Shown here piece by piece: positions 45,078 to 53,671 of a DNA stretch of 64,000 nucleotides (within the stretch, counting starts at the first letter, position 1; each line of letters starts with the position of its first letter). Made by a program: the position numbers and the translations under genes. Under the pieces are notes generated by a model. It saw only the letters and a program-made list of their open reading frames with translations. It searched no databases and was not told the DNA's origin. The DNA is from Actinomycetes bacterium (lineage in GTDB: Bacteria; Actinomycetota; Acidimicrobiia; Acidimicrobiales; Acidimicrobiaceae): the NCBI GenBank assembly GCA_021841935.1, contig JAKCDL010000002.1:186001-250000 (forward strand), written 5' to 3'.

Positions 45078-45920
45078 TTGTTAGAGATTAATTTGGATCA
45101 GCTTCGAGGCGACATCCGAAGATGGTTGCGAGAAGATTTAGGTAGTGGTGACATAACCACTCAATTGACGATCGACTCAGCTTCGACGTCAACTGGAACA
45201 TTGCTCGCCAAGAGCGAGACACTTCTCTCGGGGTTAGATGTTGTGCGGTTGGTATTTGAAGAGGTGGATCCATCGATTGAATTCGAACCTCTGATGCTAG
45301 AGGGTTCGAGAGTAAGTGATCGAGATAAGATCGCTGTTCTCCGTGGTTCTTCGCGCTCTATATTGACTGGTGAACGACTTGGTCTAAATCTTTTGCAGCA
45401 TATGTGTGCTATCGCACATACCACGTCTAAGTACGTTGCAAGGGTTGAAGCATACGGTTGCAAGGTTATCGATACTCGCAAAACTACTCCCGGACTGCGC
45501 CAACTCGAAAAGTACTCGGTCCGTGTTGGCGGAGGCTACAACCATAGGTTCGGCCTTTCCGATGGAATCTTAATCAAGGACAATCATATTGAGGCGGTAG
45601 GTTCCATCGCTGAGGCGGTTCGAAGAGCCAAAGTTGGAGCACCCCACCTGATGAAGGTTGAAGTAGAGGTCGGGACGTTGGATGAAGTTTTACAGGCCTT
45701 AGATGCGGGAGCTGAGGCGATTTTGCTTGACAACATGACAAATCAAGAGATGACCAGCGCGGTTGAAGTCATCGATCGACGCGCTATCGTCGAGGCAAGC
45801 GGAGGAATGAACCTCGAACGCGTTGAAGAGGTAGCAAAGTGCGGCGTTGACCTAATAAGCGTTGGGGCTTTAACCCACAGCGTCTCTGCCGCAGATATCT
45901 CTATGGACTTTGAACTATAA
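45078..45920 (+). CDS. nadC: Nicotinate-nucleotide pyrophosphorylase (carboxylating)
   Basis: Quinolinate phosphoribosyltransferase, converting quinolinate and PRPP to nicotinate mononucleotide. At 280 residues it carries the expected GDITTQLTID segment, the DTRKTTPGLRQLEKYSVRVG motif followed by GGYNHRFGLSDGILIKDNH, the EVEVGTLDEV strand and the LLDNMT and EASGGMN phosphate-binding elements. The start could be TTG 45078 or TTG 45093; neither has a strong ribosome site. It precedes nadA and nadB, which together supply quinolinate. Confidence 0.95.
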   Translation: MLEINLDQLRGDIRRWLREDLGSGDITTQLTIDSASTSTGTLLAKSETLLSGLDVVRLVFEEVDPSIEFEPLMLEGSRVSDRDKIAVLRGSSRSILTGERLGLNLLQHMCAIAHTTSKYVARVEAYGCKVIDTRKTTPGLRQLEKYSVRVGGGYNHRFGLSDGILIKDNHIEAVGSIAEAVRRAKVGAPHLMKVEVEVGTLDEVLQALDAGAEAILLDNMTNQEMTSAVEVIDRRAIVEASGGMNLERVEEVAKCGVDLISVGALTHSVSAADISMDFEL

Positions 45921-46034
45921 GAGCCTCATTGACCGTCCACTAGCATTGTCTGAAAGTAGATGGAAGTTACTCGCTGTAATTTCTGTTGACTTATTTATAG
46001 AGGCCATAGCGCAGCTCGTAATAGGAGTGAACAA

Positions 46035-46964
46035 ATGTCGCTTGTTGATACCTCTCTTGCTGAAGAGATAAACCAACTAAAAAAGGATCGAAACGCAATC
46101 GTTATTGCTCACTCGTACGAACGAAGTGAAGTGCAAGAGGTTGCGGACTTCGTCGGAGACTCTCTCGGGTTATCGCGAATTGCCGCCTCAACCGATGCTG
46201 ACGTCATCGTCTTTGCCGGTGTTCACTTTATGGCTGAGACCGCTTCGATCTTGAATCCAACCAAGAAAGTCCTGCTCCCAGATCTTGGCGCTGGCTGTTC
46301 GTTGGCTGATACAATTGCTGCTTCCGATGTGAGGAAGTGGCGCGATGAAAACCCAGATGGTCAAGTCGTATCTTACGTTAACACGACCGCTGAAGTAAAA
46401 GCTCTCTCTGACGTCTGTGTTACCTCTGCAAATGCAGTTGAAGTCGTAAAGAGCCTTGACCCTACGAGGCCCATATTCTTTCTCCCCGATATGTTCCTCG
46501 GGGCATATGTCGAAAAGATGACTGGAATTAAGATGCACGTTTGGATGGGCGAGTGCCACGTCCACGCCGGCATCGGTGACGCTGAAATCAAGCAAAAGCT
46601 GACGGAATTTCCTGACGCAGAGTTCTTGATCCACCCGGAGTGTTCGTGCGGCTCTTCGTGCCTATTTCTAAAGCCAGATGCCAAGATGATGAGTACTGAG
46701 GGAATGGTAAAGTACGCAGCTGCAAGTGAGAAGAGCGAATTTGTTGTAGCCACCGAAGTTGGGATAATTCATCGACTGAACAAGATGGCTCCGGGCAAGC
46801 GCTTTCTTCCAGTCAAAGAGTCTGCAGTCTGCCAGTACATGAAGATGATCACTTTGGAGAAGGTTAGAGATAGCCTTCTGTTGGATCAATTTGAAATTAA
46901 AGTTGACGAAGAGATTGCAATTCCAGCTCGCCGTGCTATCGAGAAGATGATTGCAATTGGATAG
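46035..46964 (+). CDS. nadA: Quinolinate synthase A
   Basis: A [4Fe-4S] enzyme that condenses iminoaspartate with dihydroxyacetone phosphate to quinolinate. At 309 residues it is the compact form. The three cluster cysteines are visible in LGAGCSLADT, in HPECSCGSSC, and in ESAVCQYMK. IVIAHSYERSEVQEVADFVG marks the first domain and FAGVHFMAETASIL the active-site region. ATG 46035 has AGGAG at 46022-46026, a strong ribosome site. The end overlaps the nadB start by 14 bp. Confidence 0.96.
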   Translation: MSLVDTSLAEEINQLKKDRNAIVIAHSYERSEVQEVADFVGDSLGLSRIAASTDADVIVFAGVHFMAETASILNPTKKVLLPDLGAGCSLADTIAASDVRKWRDENPDGQVVSYVNTTAEVKALSDVCVTSANAVEVVKSLDPTRPIFFLPDMFLGAYVEKMTGIKMHVWMGECHVHAGIGDAEIKQKLTEFPDAEFLIHPECSCGSSCLFLKPDAKMMSTEGMVKYAAASEKSEFVVATEVGIIHRLNKMAPGKRFLPVKESAVCQYMKMITLEKVRDSLLLDQFEIKVDEEIAIPARRAIEKMIAIG

Positions 46965-48477
46965 CTTTGCCACCGAGGTTAAAGAGGTCGACCTACTGAT
47001 CATCGGATCTGGGGTTGCTGGGGCCTATGCCGCCCTTCGTTCCATAGAAAAAGGGGCTAAGTCGCTTTTGGTTTCGAAGACCGGGTTGATTTCTGGCTCG
47101 ACCTCGTGGGCCCAAGGCGGAATTGCCTTTCCTATTAGCGTCGATGATGTAGCTAGCCACCTAGAGGATACTCTTCGGGCGGGACGCGGATTAAGTGACC
47201 CACACGTCACAAATATGATTCTCGAGGAGTCTTTGGGCCACCTTGAGAGGTTGTCCAAGCTTGGTATGGAGTTTGACGATGAGCTCGCCCTCGAAGGAGG
47301 GCACTCTCGACCCCGTGTTCGCCACATCGGTGGGGACAGAAGTGGCTTCTTTCTCTTGAAGTTCATTCATGAGACGATATCTGGAAAGATCGACGTCTTA
47401 GATTCCCACATGGTTGTATCACTGAGGGTAGTTGATAAGCGAGTTGTAGGTGCGTGGTTAATCGCACGTGATGGTAGCTTCATCAGGGTCGATGCATCTG
47501 TGGTCCTCTTGGCTACGGGTGGATCAGGACAGCTCTATCGAGTTACCACAAATCCCCCCGAAGCCACAGGTGACGGAATTGCACTCGCCTTCGAGGCGGG
47601 GGCGACGATTCGCGATATTGAATTAGCTCAATTCCACCCTACGGCTTTGATGGACGGATCGTTGATAAGCGAGGCCTGTCGAGGAGAGGGGGCTATCCTT
47701 CTCAACGGAGCTGGAGAACGCTTTATGTCTCGATACGACGAAGCAATGGAGCTAGCACCTCGCGACGTAGTGGCTAGAGCTGTTCTAGAGGAGCGCCGAT
47801 TGACTGGAAAAGTGCTTCTTGATCTTCGCCCAATAAAAAATATCGAAGAGGCCTTCCCCACAGTCTTTGAATCTTGTGTATCTCTCGGGCTAGATCCAAG
47901 GCAGGCCCCAGTTGAAATTGCGCCAGCCGCGCACTATCAAATGGGTGGTGTGCGAACTGATGCAAGCGGTAGAAGTAATCTAAAGGGGCTTTATGCGGCC
48001 GGAGAGGTAGCTAGCACTGGTCTTCACGGCGCTAATCGCCTTGCCTCTAATTCACTTCTAGAGGGATTGGTTATGGGCGATAAGGCCGTTCTTGCAGCGC
48101 TCGATGAAGTTGGTGGGAGTCGTATAAGTTACGACGACGCACCCCCAGTTCCAAGGGGTATAGATTCTTCGAGTCGTGATCGGATAAAGTCCTTGATGGA
48201 CGAAGTTGCCTCGGTCATGCGAAACGGAGAAGAGTTATCGGTTGGGCTAAAGGAGCTGATGACGATTGCAGATGGTGAAAGTTATGATCGTTTTGAGATC
48301 GAGAACTTCAATTTACGTCGAGTCGGAGAGCTTGTTATGCGTGGAGCTATTTTGAGGCGTGAGTCTCGAGGAGCTCACTTTAGGTCTGATTTTACTAACC
48401 TTTCTGAAGTGGCTTTCCACGTTGACCAATCTGTCAATGCAACGGAATTGGTCGTAGTAGTTGACTCACCGAAGTAA
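46951..48477 (+). CDS. nadB: L-aspartate oxidase
   Basis: Flavoenzyme oxidising L-aspartate to iminoaspartate. A Rossmann FAD motif lies in LLIIGSGVAGAYAALRS; GSTSWAQGGIAF, ELAQFHPTAL and APAAHYQMGGV are hallmarks of the succinate dehydrogenase/aspartate oxidase flavoprotein family, and the LHGANRLASNSLLEGLV segment is near the FAD site. At 508 residues the length is normal. TTG 46951 overlaps nadA by 14 bp, and TTG 46957 is also possible, so translation is likely coupled. The order nadC-nadA-nadB forms a complete de novo quinolinate route. Confidence 0.95.
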   Translation: MQLDSFATEVKEVDLLIIGSGVAGAYAALRSIEKGAKSLLVSKTGLISGSTSWAQGGIAFPISVDDVASHLEDTLRAGRGLSDPHVTNMILEESLGHLERLSKLGMEFDDELALEGGHSRPRVRHIGGDRSGFFLLKFIHETISGKIDVLDSHMVVSLRVVDKRVVGAWLIARDGSFIRVDASVVLLATGGSGQLYRVTTNPPEATGDGIALAFEAGATIRDIELAQFHPTALMDGSLISEACRGEGAILLNGAGERFMSRYDEAMELAPRDVVARAVLEERRLTGKVLLDLRPIKNIEEAFPTVFESCVSLGLDPRQAPVEIAPAAHYQMGGVRTDASGRSNLKGLYAAGEVASTGLHGANRLASNSLLEGLVMGDKAVLAALDEVGGSRISYDDAPPVPRGIDSSSRDRIKSLMDEVASVMRNGEELSVGLKELMTIADGESYDRFEIENFNLRRVGELVMRGAILRRESRGAHFRSDFTNLSEVAFHVDQSVNATELVVVVDSPK

Positions 48478-48630
48478 AAAGTCATGTGCAACACCCTTAA
48501 TTGATACACTTGTCTGAGCTCGGTAGCTTCGTCGATGACCTGTGGTCGTCGCTAAGTTCGAAGAGCTCGAGTCATCATTTGCCACTGAGCGTTAACTTTT
48601 TGTTGGAGAGTTGATCTGATAGCTTGTTTG

Positions 48631-48642
48631 GTAAATGTTTAC
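48631..48642. promoter_or_regulatory. Short palindrome upstream of ppk1
   Basis: GTAAATGTTTAC: 5-bp arms with a 2-nt centre, 49 bp before the ppk1 ATG. It may be a regulator site. No convincing -35/-10 pair was found in the 213-bp gap 48478-48690, which otherwise shows nothing recognisable. Confidence 0.2.
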
Positions 48643-48690
48643 TAAAAATCGTGCGAATCAATCAAAAAGTATGCCTAGCCTTAATGCCGT

Positions 48691-50784
48691 ATGGAAGAAA
48701 AAAGCGTAATTACAGCACTTGGTCCGAGTAGATTTCTGAACCGCGAGGTCTCCTGGATTCGCTTTGCCGAAAGGGTGATAGAACTCGCGGCCGATAACAC
48801 TATTCCGCTGTTAGAGCGCGTAAAGTTCCTTGCGATTTTTTCAACTGGACTTGATGAATTCTTCCAGGTTCGAGTTGCAGGTTTAAAGGATCGACTCGCA
48901 GCAAGCGTGCGATCTAAGAGCTCCGATGGAATGAGCACCAAAGAGCAGTTGAAGGCGATCCGAAACGAACTTGAGCCGATCCTCGACAGGGTTGGAAAGA
49001 TCTACAATCAAGATATCGTTGCGGGTCTAAAAGAACATGGTATCGAGATCGCCTCATTCGACGAATTAGGCGATGACGATCGCCGTACGCTCTCAGAAAT
49101 TTTTGAGAAGCGCATATTTCCAGTCTTGACACCGATTGCCCTCGATCCAGCCCATCCGTTTCCCTATATCAGTAATCTTTCTTTGAGTCTCTTGGTTACA
49201 GTATCCGATCCGATTTCAAATGAGTCCAGGGTAGCGCGAATCAAAGTTCCAGCCATACTGCCCCGTTTCGTGCCGATCGGAGATTCCTATAAGTTTGTCA
49301 CCTTGGAGTCGGTTATAGCGGCGCACTTGAATCGCCTCTTCCCAGAGATGACTATAGGAAATCACTATTCGTTTAGGGTGACTCGAAATGCTGACCTCTC
49401 ACTTGAAGAGGAGGAGGCAGATGACCTACTTGAGTTAGTCGAAATTGAGCTTCGTCGTAGGCGATTTGGACGAGCGGTGAGAGTTGAAGTATCGCGAGGT
49501 ACTCCTTCAACTGCAATAGATCTCATTGCAGAAGAGTTACGCCTGCATCGTGACGATATCTACGAGGTGGATTTTCCGATCGACCTATCGGGACTATGGC
49601 AGGTTCACGCTATTGGAATGCCAGAGATATCGGCTCCTAGCTTCTCGCCGATCACGCCACAGGAATTTAGCGAGAGCAATACTGGCAGAAGGGCTGATAT
49701 CTTCGAAGTTCTTCGGAGTAGAGACATACTCCTTCATCACCCGTATACGTCATTTTCCAATACGGTCGAGGCTTTTATCGAACAAGCTGCCATTGACCCT
49801 AACGTACTTGCGATAAAGCAAACTCTCTACCGCACCTCGGGTGACTCGAGAATGATGGCGGCTCTTATCCGCGCTGCTGAGGCTGGTAAGCAAGTGGCAG
49901 TGTTGGTCGAGTTGAAGGCAAGGTTCGATGAACTTGCCAATATCTCCTGGGCCAAGCGGTTAGAAGAGGCTGGAGTTCACGTTGTTTATGGACTCATGGG
50001 GTTGAAGACTCATATCAAAGCTGCTCTAGTCATCCGTAACGAGGATGAGGGAGTGAGGCTCTACTGTCACTTAGGTACCGGAAACTACAATGCCAAGACA
50101 GCCCGAAGTTATGAAGATCTAGGCCTTTTGAGTGCCGATAGTGAATTGAATCGTGATCTAGCTGAGGCGTTCAATCTATTGACAGGATTTTCAAGGCCGG
50201 GAGACTTTAGTAAGATCGTCCTTGCCCCCTCATTTTTGAGGAATCGAATCATGGAACTGATCGACGAACAGGCTCAAAAGGGTAGCGACGGTCGAATTGT
50301 GATAAAAGTCAATAACCTTACCGACTCGTCGATTATCGATGCCCTCTATAACGCTTCAAACCATGGCGTAACGATCGATATCATCGCTCGAGGTATCTGT
50401 TGTCTTCGACCAGGAGTGCCTGGCTTATCTGAGAATATTCGAGTTAAGTCAATAGTTGGGAAGTTATTGGAGCACTCAAGGATCTTTGCATTTGGTGGCT
50501 CTGGCAACGCAAATCCATTCAAGGTTTACGTCGGTTCGGCTGACTTGATGGAGAGAAATCTCGATCGAAGAATTGAAGCCATCTTTCCTATCAGCCAAGC
50601 AAGTGACATCGCGCAAGTAGAAGAGATCCTAAAACTTTGTGCGGCCGACGATCAATACTCTTGGACGATGAATGGTTCGGGCTTCTATGAGCGGGAGACG
50701 TCCCTACTTGGCATTTCGGTTCAGGATATCTTGATGGAGCAGGCCAATATTGAGGCGAGGAAACCCGCACCTTCTCTAATGTGA
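48691..50784 (+). CDS. ppk1: Polyphosphate kinase 1
   Basis: Reversible ATP-dependent synthesis of polyphosphate, 697 residues. The N domain starts RFLNREVSWIRFAERVIELA; LLERVKFLAIFSTGLDEFFQV follows. The catalytic half has FIEQAAIDPNVLAIKQTLYR, LVELKARFDELANISWAKRL, VVYGLMGLKTHIKAALVIR with the likely phosphorylated His region, and CHLGTGNYNAKTARSYEDLG. C-terminal VKVNNLTDSSII and the IARGICCLRPGVPGLSENI segment match PPK1. ATG 48691. The CYTH gene follows after 6 bp, and ppx is convergent beyond it. Confidence 0.97.
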   Translation: MEEKSVITALGPSRFLNREVSWIRFAERVIELAADNTIPLLERVKFLAIFSTGLDEFFQVRVAGLKDRLAASVRSKSSDGMSTKEQLKAIRNELEPILDRVGKIYNQDIVAGLKEHGIEIASFDELGDDDRRTLSEIFEKRIFPVLTPIALDPAHPFPYISNLSLSLLVTVSDPISNESRVARIKVPAILPRFVPIGDSYKFVTLESVIAAHLNRLFPEMTIGNHYSFRVTRNADLSLEEEEADDLLELVEIELRRRRFGRAVRVEVSRGTPSTAIDLIAEELRLHRDDIYEVDFPIDLSGLWQVHAIGMPEISAPSFSPITPQEFSESNTGRRADIFEVLRSRDILLHHPYTSFSNTVEAFIEQAAIDPNVLAIKQTLYRTSGDSRMMAALIRAAEAGKQVAVLVELKARFDELANISWAKRLEEAGVHVVYGLMGLKTHIKAALVIRNEDEGVRLYCHLGTGNYNAKTARSYEDLGLLSADSELNRDLAEAFNLLTGFSRPGDFSKIVLAPSFLRNRIMELIDEQAQKGSDGRIVIKVNNLTDSSIIDALYNASNHGVTIDIIARGICCLRPGVPGLSENIRVKSIVGKLLEHSRIFAFGGSGNANPFKVYVGSADLMERNLDRRIEAIFPISQASDIAQVEEILKLCAADDQYSWTMNGSGFYERETSLLGISVQDILMEQANIEARKPAPSLM

Positions 50785-50790
50785 GGAACA

Positions 50791-51456
50791 ATGATTGAAG
50801 AAGAAGTAAAACTGACTACTGGTCCTGACTTCTCGGTGGCTAGCTACGAAGGATTAGTGCCTGGATCTGCGGTCGATGCCGATAGAGTTACGAAGACACT
50901 TACGACGTACTTTGACACATCGGACTTTTCCATGACGATGAGGTTCTCGTCGCTGCGTTTTAGATGTGCCTTGGCCGATTTAGATGAGTCTTTGACGCTC
51001 CATGATGGCGTAAAGGGTACTTGGACCATCAAGGACGGCGGTGAAAGTTCAACGTCGGACGGGGTGATATCGGTGAAGCGTCACGAGATTAACGTCAAGG
51101 GAGCCTTTGGAGATCCCTTGGAAGAGCTGTTTAGTCGCGCTGAAGTTAGCACCATAGAGCGTGAGTTGCTCAGGCCAATTGCGAGGATTCTCTCAAATAG
51201 GCATTCAACCGAAATCTCTTTGGCAAAGGAGAGAGTCGCTATCGATGATGACGTTGCCAACGTCTTATCCCTGGAAGACAATAGCATAGCTCACACATTT
51301 CGCGAGATCGAAGTTGAACTCCTAAGTGAAGATGGAGGACTTACTCTGCGTAATGCGGTTGTCGCAAAGTTGATCGAAGCGGGTGCCCGATACTCAGAAT
51401 CGCCATCGAAACTTCACCTAGCTCTTTCAATCCTTCACCCAAAGTTGGGTCTGTAA
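50791..51456 (+). CDS. CYTH-domain protein
   Basis: A 221-residue CYTH/triphosphate tunnel metalloenzyme-type protein. The N-terminal EEEVK (3-7) is the ExExK signature. Later acidic/basic strands fit the tunnel: TYFDTSDFSM, SLRFRCALAD, TWTIKDGG and FREIEVELLS with C-terminal ESPSKLHLAL. Such proteins hydrolyse or bind triphosphates, and many are linked to polyphosphate metabolism. Its position 6 bp after ppk1 and before convergent ppx strongly suggests polyphosphate or triphosphate handling. ATG 50791 has GAGG upstream. Confidence 0.87.
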   Translation: MIEEEVKLTTGPDFSVASYEGLVPGSAVDADRVTKTLTTYFDTSDFSMTMRFSSLRFRCALADLDESLTLHDGVKGTWTIKDGGESSTSDGVISVKRHEINVKGAFGDPLEELFSRAEVSTIERELLRPIARILSNRHSTEISLAKERVAIDDDVANVLSLEDNSIAHTFREIEVELLSEDGGLTLRNAVVAKLIEAGARYSESPSKLHLALSILHPKLGL

Positions 51457-51473
51457 GGCCATTTGCCAAAGGG

Positions 51474-53066
51474 CTATTTGGTGATCAGGTGTACGTCTAG
51501 TTTGAAGACGTCTTCAAAGAGCTGTCTTTTGCGTCGTAACCCGTACTCTTCTAACTCCACCGCACTGCTACTTTCGACAAAGAGTAGGATCTGGCTCTTC
51601 TCTATCTCGACTCTAACTGACTCGACGATGGTTCGATGGGAACGATCGAGGGCGTCGGCGAGCCTCAAAAGAGCAGTCAATTTCACAACGGCGTTAGCTT
51701 GAACTTTGTTTAGTTCAGCAAAGGGGGGATAGTCGGCCTTAGGAGTGCCTTTCCGATGAAATCTAACGACAGATAGAAGGCAGTTTCGTTCGTGGATATC
51801 AAATCCCGGTAAACGTGAATTTTCTAGAAGATAGGCGCTATGTCTGTCATGGCCCTCCACCGAGATGAATTCGCCGATATCGTGACAAAGGCCAGCTAGA
51901 TAGAGGGTTTCGCGCTCCTTTTCGCCGAGGCCATGGAGTTTTTTTGTTTGATCAAAGATCGAAACCGCGAGGTCGGCTACCTTCCGGGAGTGTCGCTCAT
52001 TCCAACGGTACCGTTCGGCGATGGCAGTAATTGATTCAACCTTTAGCGAGGGATTGTCGCCCTCGAATTCACTCTCACTTACAAGCGATAGCTCTTTGAG
52101 GATGATCCCCTCGCGTAGGGCCCATTCGCTTGCTAGAACCCTTTTGGGGTTCACTATTGAAAGTAGCTCCGTTAGAACTAGTGCAGCTGATGGTAGTAGA
52201 TCGATTCTCTTTTCGTCTACGCCTCCTAACTTTGCCCTTCCTTTGAAGTCAGTTGACATGATTGCCTTGCAAGTCATTCGAAGCTCATCGATAGGAATCT
52301 CACTCTGATTGATTGATGAGTCGCTCCAGCGTCGCTCGTCGATCCGAAGGAGGGTCATACGAGCTATGTTCAAGAGCGATCCACTCGATAGAATCAGCGT
52401 CGTTGGCCTGCTCTTTGAAATAGCATTCACCATTTCGTCGTCGATATCTCGATGAATTGCCCTAACCACCTCTTCTTTGTCGACTCCCGGAAGGGTTCCA
52501 GGGGCTCTATATCGGCTAGTTAATTTGCCAACACCAAGGGAGTAGCTTGCGCAATGGATCAGCCGACTCTGCTCGCCCACCATTATCTCTAGCGATCCGC
52601 CACCCAAGTCTGCTCCGACTATGGTTTCTCCGCCGAAGTCGACCCCTTGGCTAAGGGCTGTCCAGATGAGTTCAGCTTCTGTTCTGCCCGCGATGACGCT
52701 AACTTTAATGCCGAGGGTCTCTTCCAAGTCGTCTACTACGATCCCTGCATTGCGAGCATCACGAAAGGCCGCAGTTGCAACTGCCTTCATAGTCGTTGCT
52801 CCAACAGACTTGGAAAGGGTTGTCATTCGCGAAACTACCTCGATGATTCGCGATCTAGTTTCATCAGAGAAGCGCTTGGTAGCGGCGACCTCGTCGCCTA
52901 ATCTCATCATCTCTTTTTCCTTGAGAATAACTTCAAAGTTATTTCTCCCGTGGCCTCGCGCTACAACTAGATGGAACGAGTTTGAGCCCATATCAAGGGC
53001 TGCTACCGTTACACCCTTCGATGCCAATTCAGCAAGTTCGCTATCTTTGAGATAGTCAATCTCCAC
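51474..53066 (-). CDS. ppx: Ppx/GppA-family exopolyphosphatase
   Basis: Actin-fold phosphatase of 530 residues, hydrolysing polyphosphate and/or pppGpp. The N-terminal phosphate-1 loop is AALDMGSNSFHLVVA; GADLGGGSLEIMVG is the second glycine-rich loop. The C-terminal half is an HD-like domain with LCHDIGEFISVEGHDRHSAY. Both regions are typical of long Ppx proteins. The GTG at 53066 has GGGG five bases away. It is convergent with the CYTH gene, 17 bp between stops. With Rel and two polyphosphate kinases in the window, (p)ppGpp and polyphosphate metabolism are likely linked. Confidence 0.93.
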   Translation of the reverse strand: MEIDYLKDSELAELASKGVTVAALDMGSNSFHLVVARGHGRNNFEVILKEKEMMRLGDEVAATKRFSDETRSRIIEVVSRMTTLSKSVGATTMKAVATAAFRDARNAGIVVDDLEETLGIKVSVIAGRTEAELIWTALSQGVDFGGETIVGADLGGGSLEIMVGEQSRLIHCASYSLGVGKLTSRYRAPGTLPGVDKEEVVRAIHRDIDDEMVNAISKSRPTTLILSSGSLLNIARMTLLRIDERRWSDSSINQSEIPIDELRMTCKAIMSTDFKGRAKLGGVDEKRIDLLPSAALVLTELLSIVNPKRVLASEWALREGIILKELSLVSESEFEGDNPSLKVESITAIAERYRWNERHSRKVADLAVSIFDQTKKLHGLGEKERETLYLAGLCHDIGEFISVEGHDRHSAYLLENSRLPGFDIHERNCLLSVVRFHRKGTPKADYPPFAELNKVQANAVVKLTALLRLADALDRSHRTIVESVRVEIEKSQILLFVESSSAVELEEYGLRRKRQLFEDVFKLDVHLITK

Positions 53067-53319
53067 GCTTTCCCCTTTAATCCAACTTCCAATCTAAGCG
53101 CAATCTCGAGGTAAGGACTTTTGCCACTGTCGATAGGGTATTGCATCACTATATGTCGCGGAGGATTGATGAATACAATTACAGATAATGTTGGATCTGT
53201 AAGGTATTTCGTGAATGCGAATCTATATAGTTTTTCAATGAAGTATCTACGAGAACCGTACAAAAAGTTGCTAGGTGCCTTCGGGGCGAAAAAATAAGAT
53301 AAGGCATAGGTGAGCTAAA

Positions 53320-53619
53320 GTGGCTGGAACTAAACGCGGGTGGACATTTTTGACCAATCATGGCCACGTCTTCATAGCGGTAAATGCTGCGCCGGATGCC
53401 CTGATGAAAGATATTGCTAAAGAGGTGGGAATTACCGAAAGAGCAGCTCAAATGATCCTGTCTGATCTCGTTACCGATGGTTATATTGAGGTAACTCGAG
53501 TCGGAAGACGAAACCACTACAAGGTAAATCCAGAGATGTACTTTAGGCACCCGAATGAAGCGACCCAACAGGTGGGCATGCTTTTGGATATCTTTAGTGG
53601 CGCTGAGGTGGAGGCGTAA
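53320..53619 (+). CDS. Small winged-helix transcriptional regulator
   Basis: A 99-residue MarR/ArsR-like winged-helix protein. The recognition-helix region is MKDIAKEVGITERAAQMILS followed by the wing DGYIEVTRVGRRNHYKVNPE. No metal or cofactor motif is visible. Homologues in actinobacteria are stand-alone regulators of unknown ligand. GTG 53320 has AGGTGAG upstream. It lies between ppx (divergent) and the flippase-like gene (convergent); its target is unknown. The 253-bp gap 53067-53319 shows no other gene. Confidence 0.8.
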   Translation: MAGTKRGWTFLTNHGHVFIAVNAAPDALMKDIAKEVGITERAAQMILSDLVTDGYIEVTRVGRRNHYKVNPEMYFRHPNEATQQVGMLLDIFSGAEVEA

Positions 53620-53671
53620 TCTCGACTCCTCGAGATGTGGGAGTTGAAAGAGACTAAGCGTCTGTGACTAC

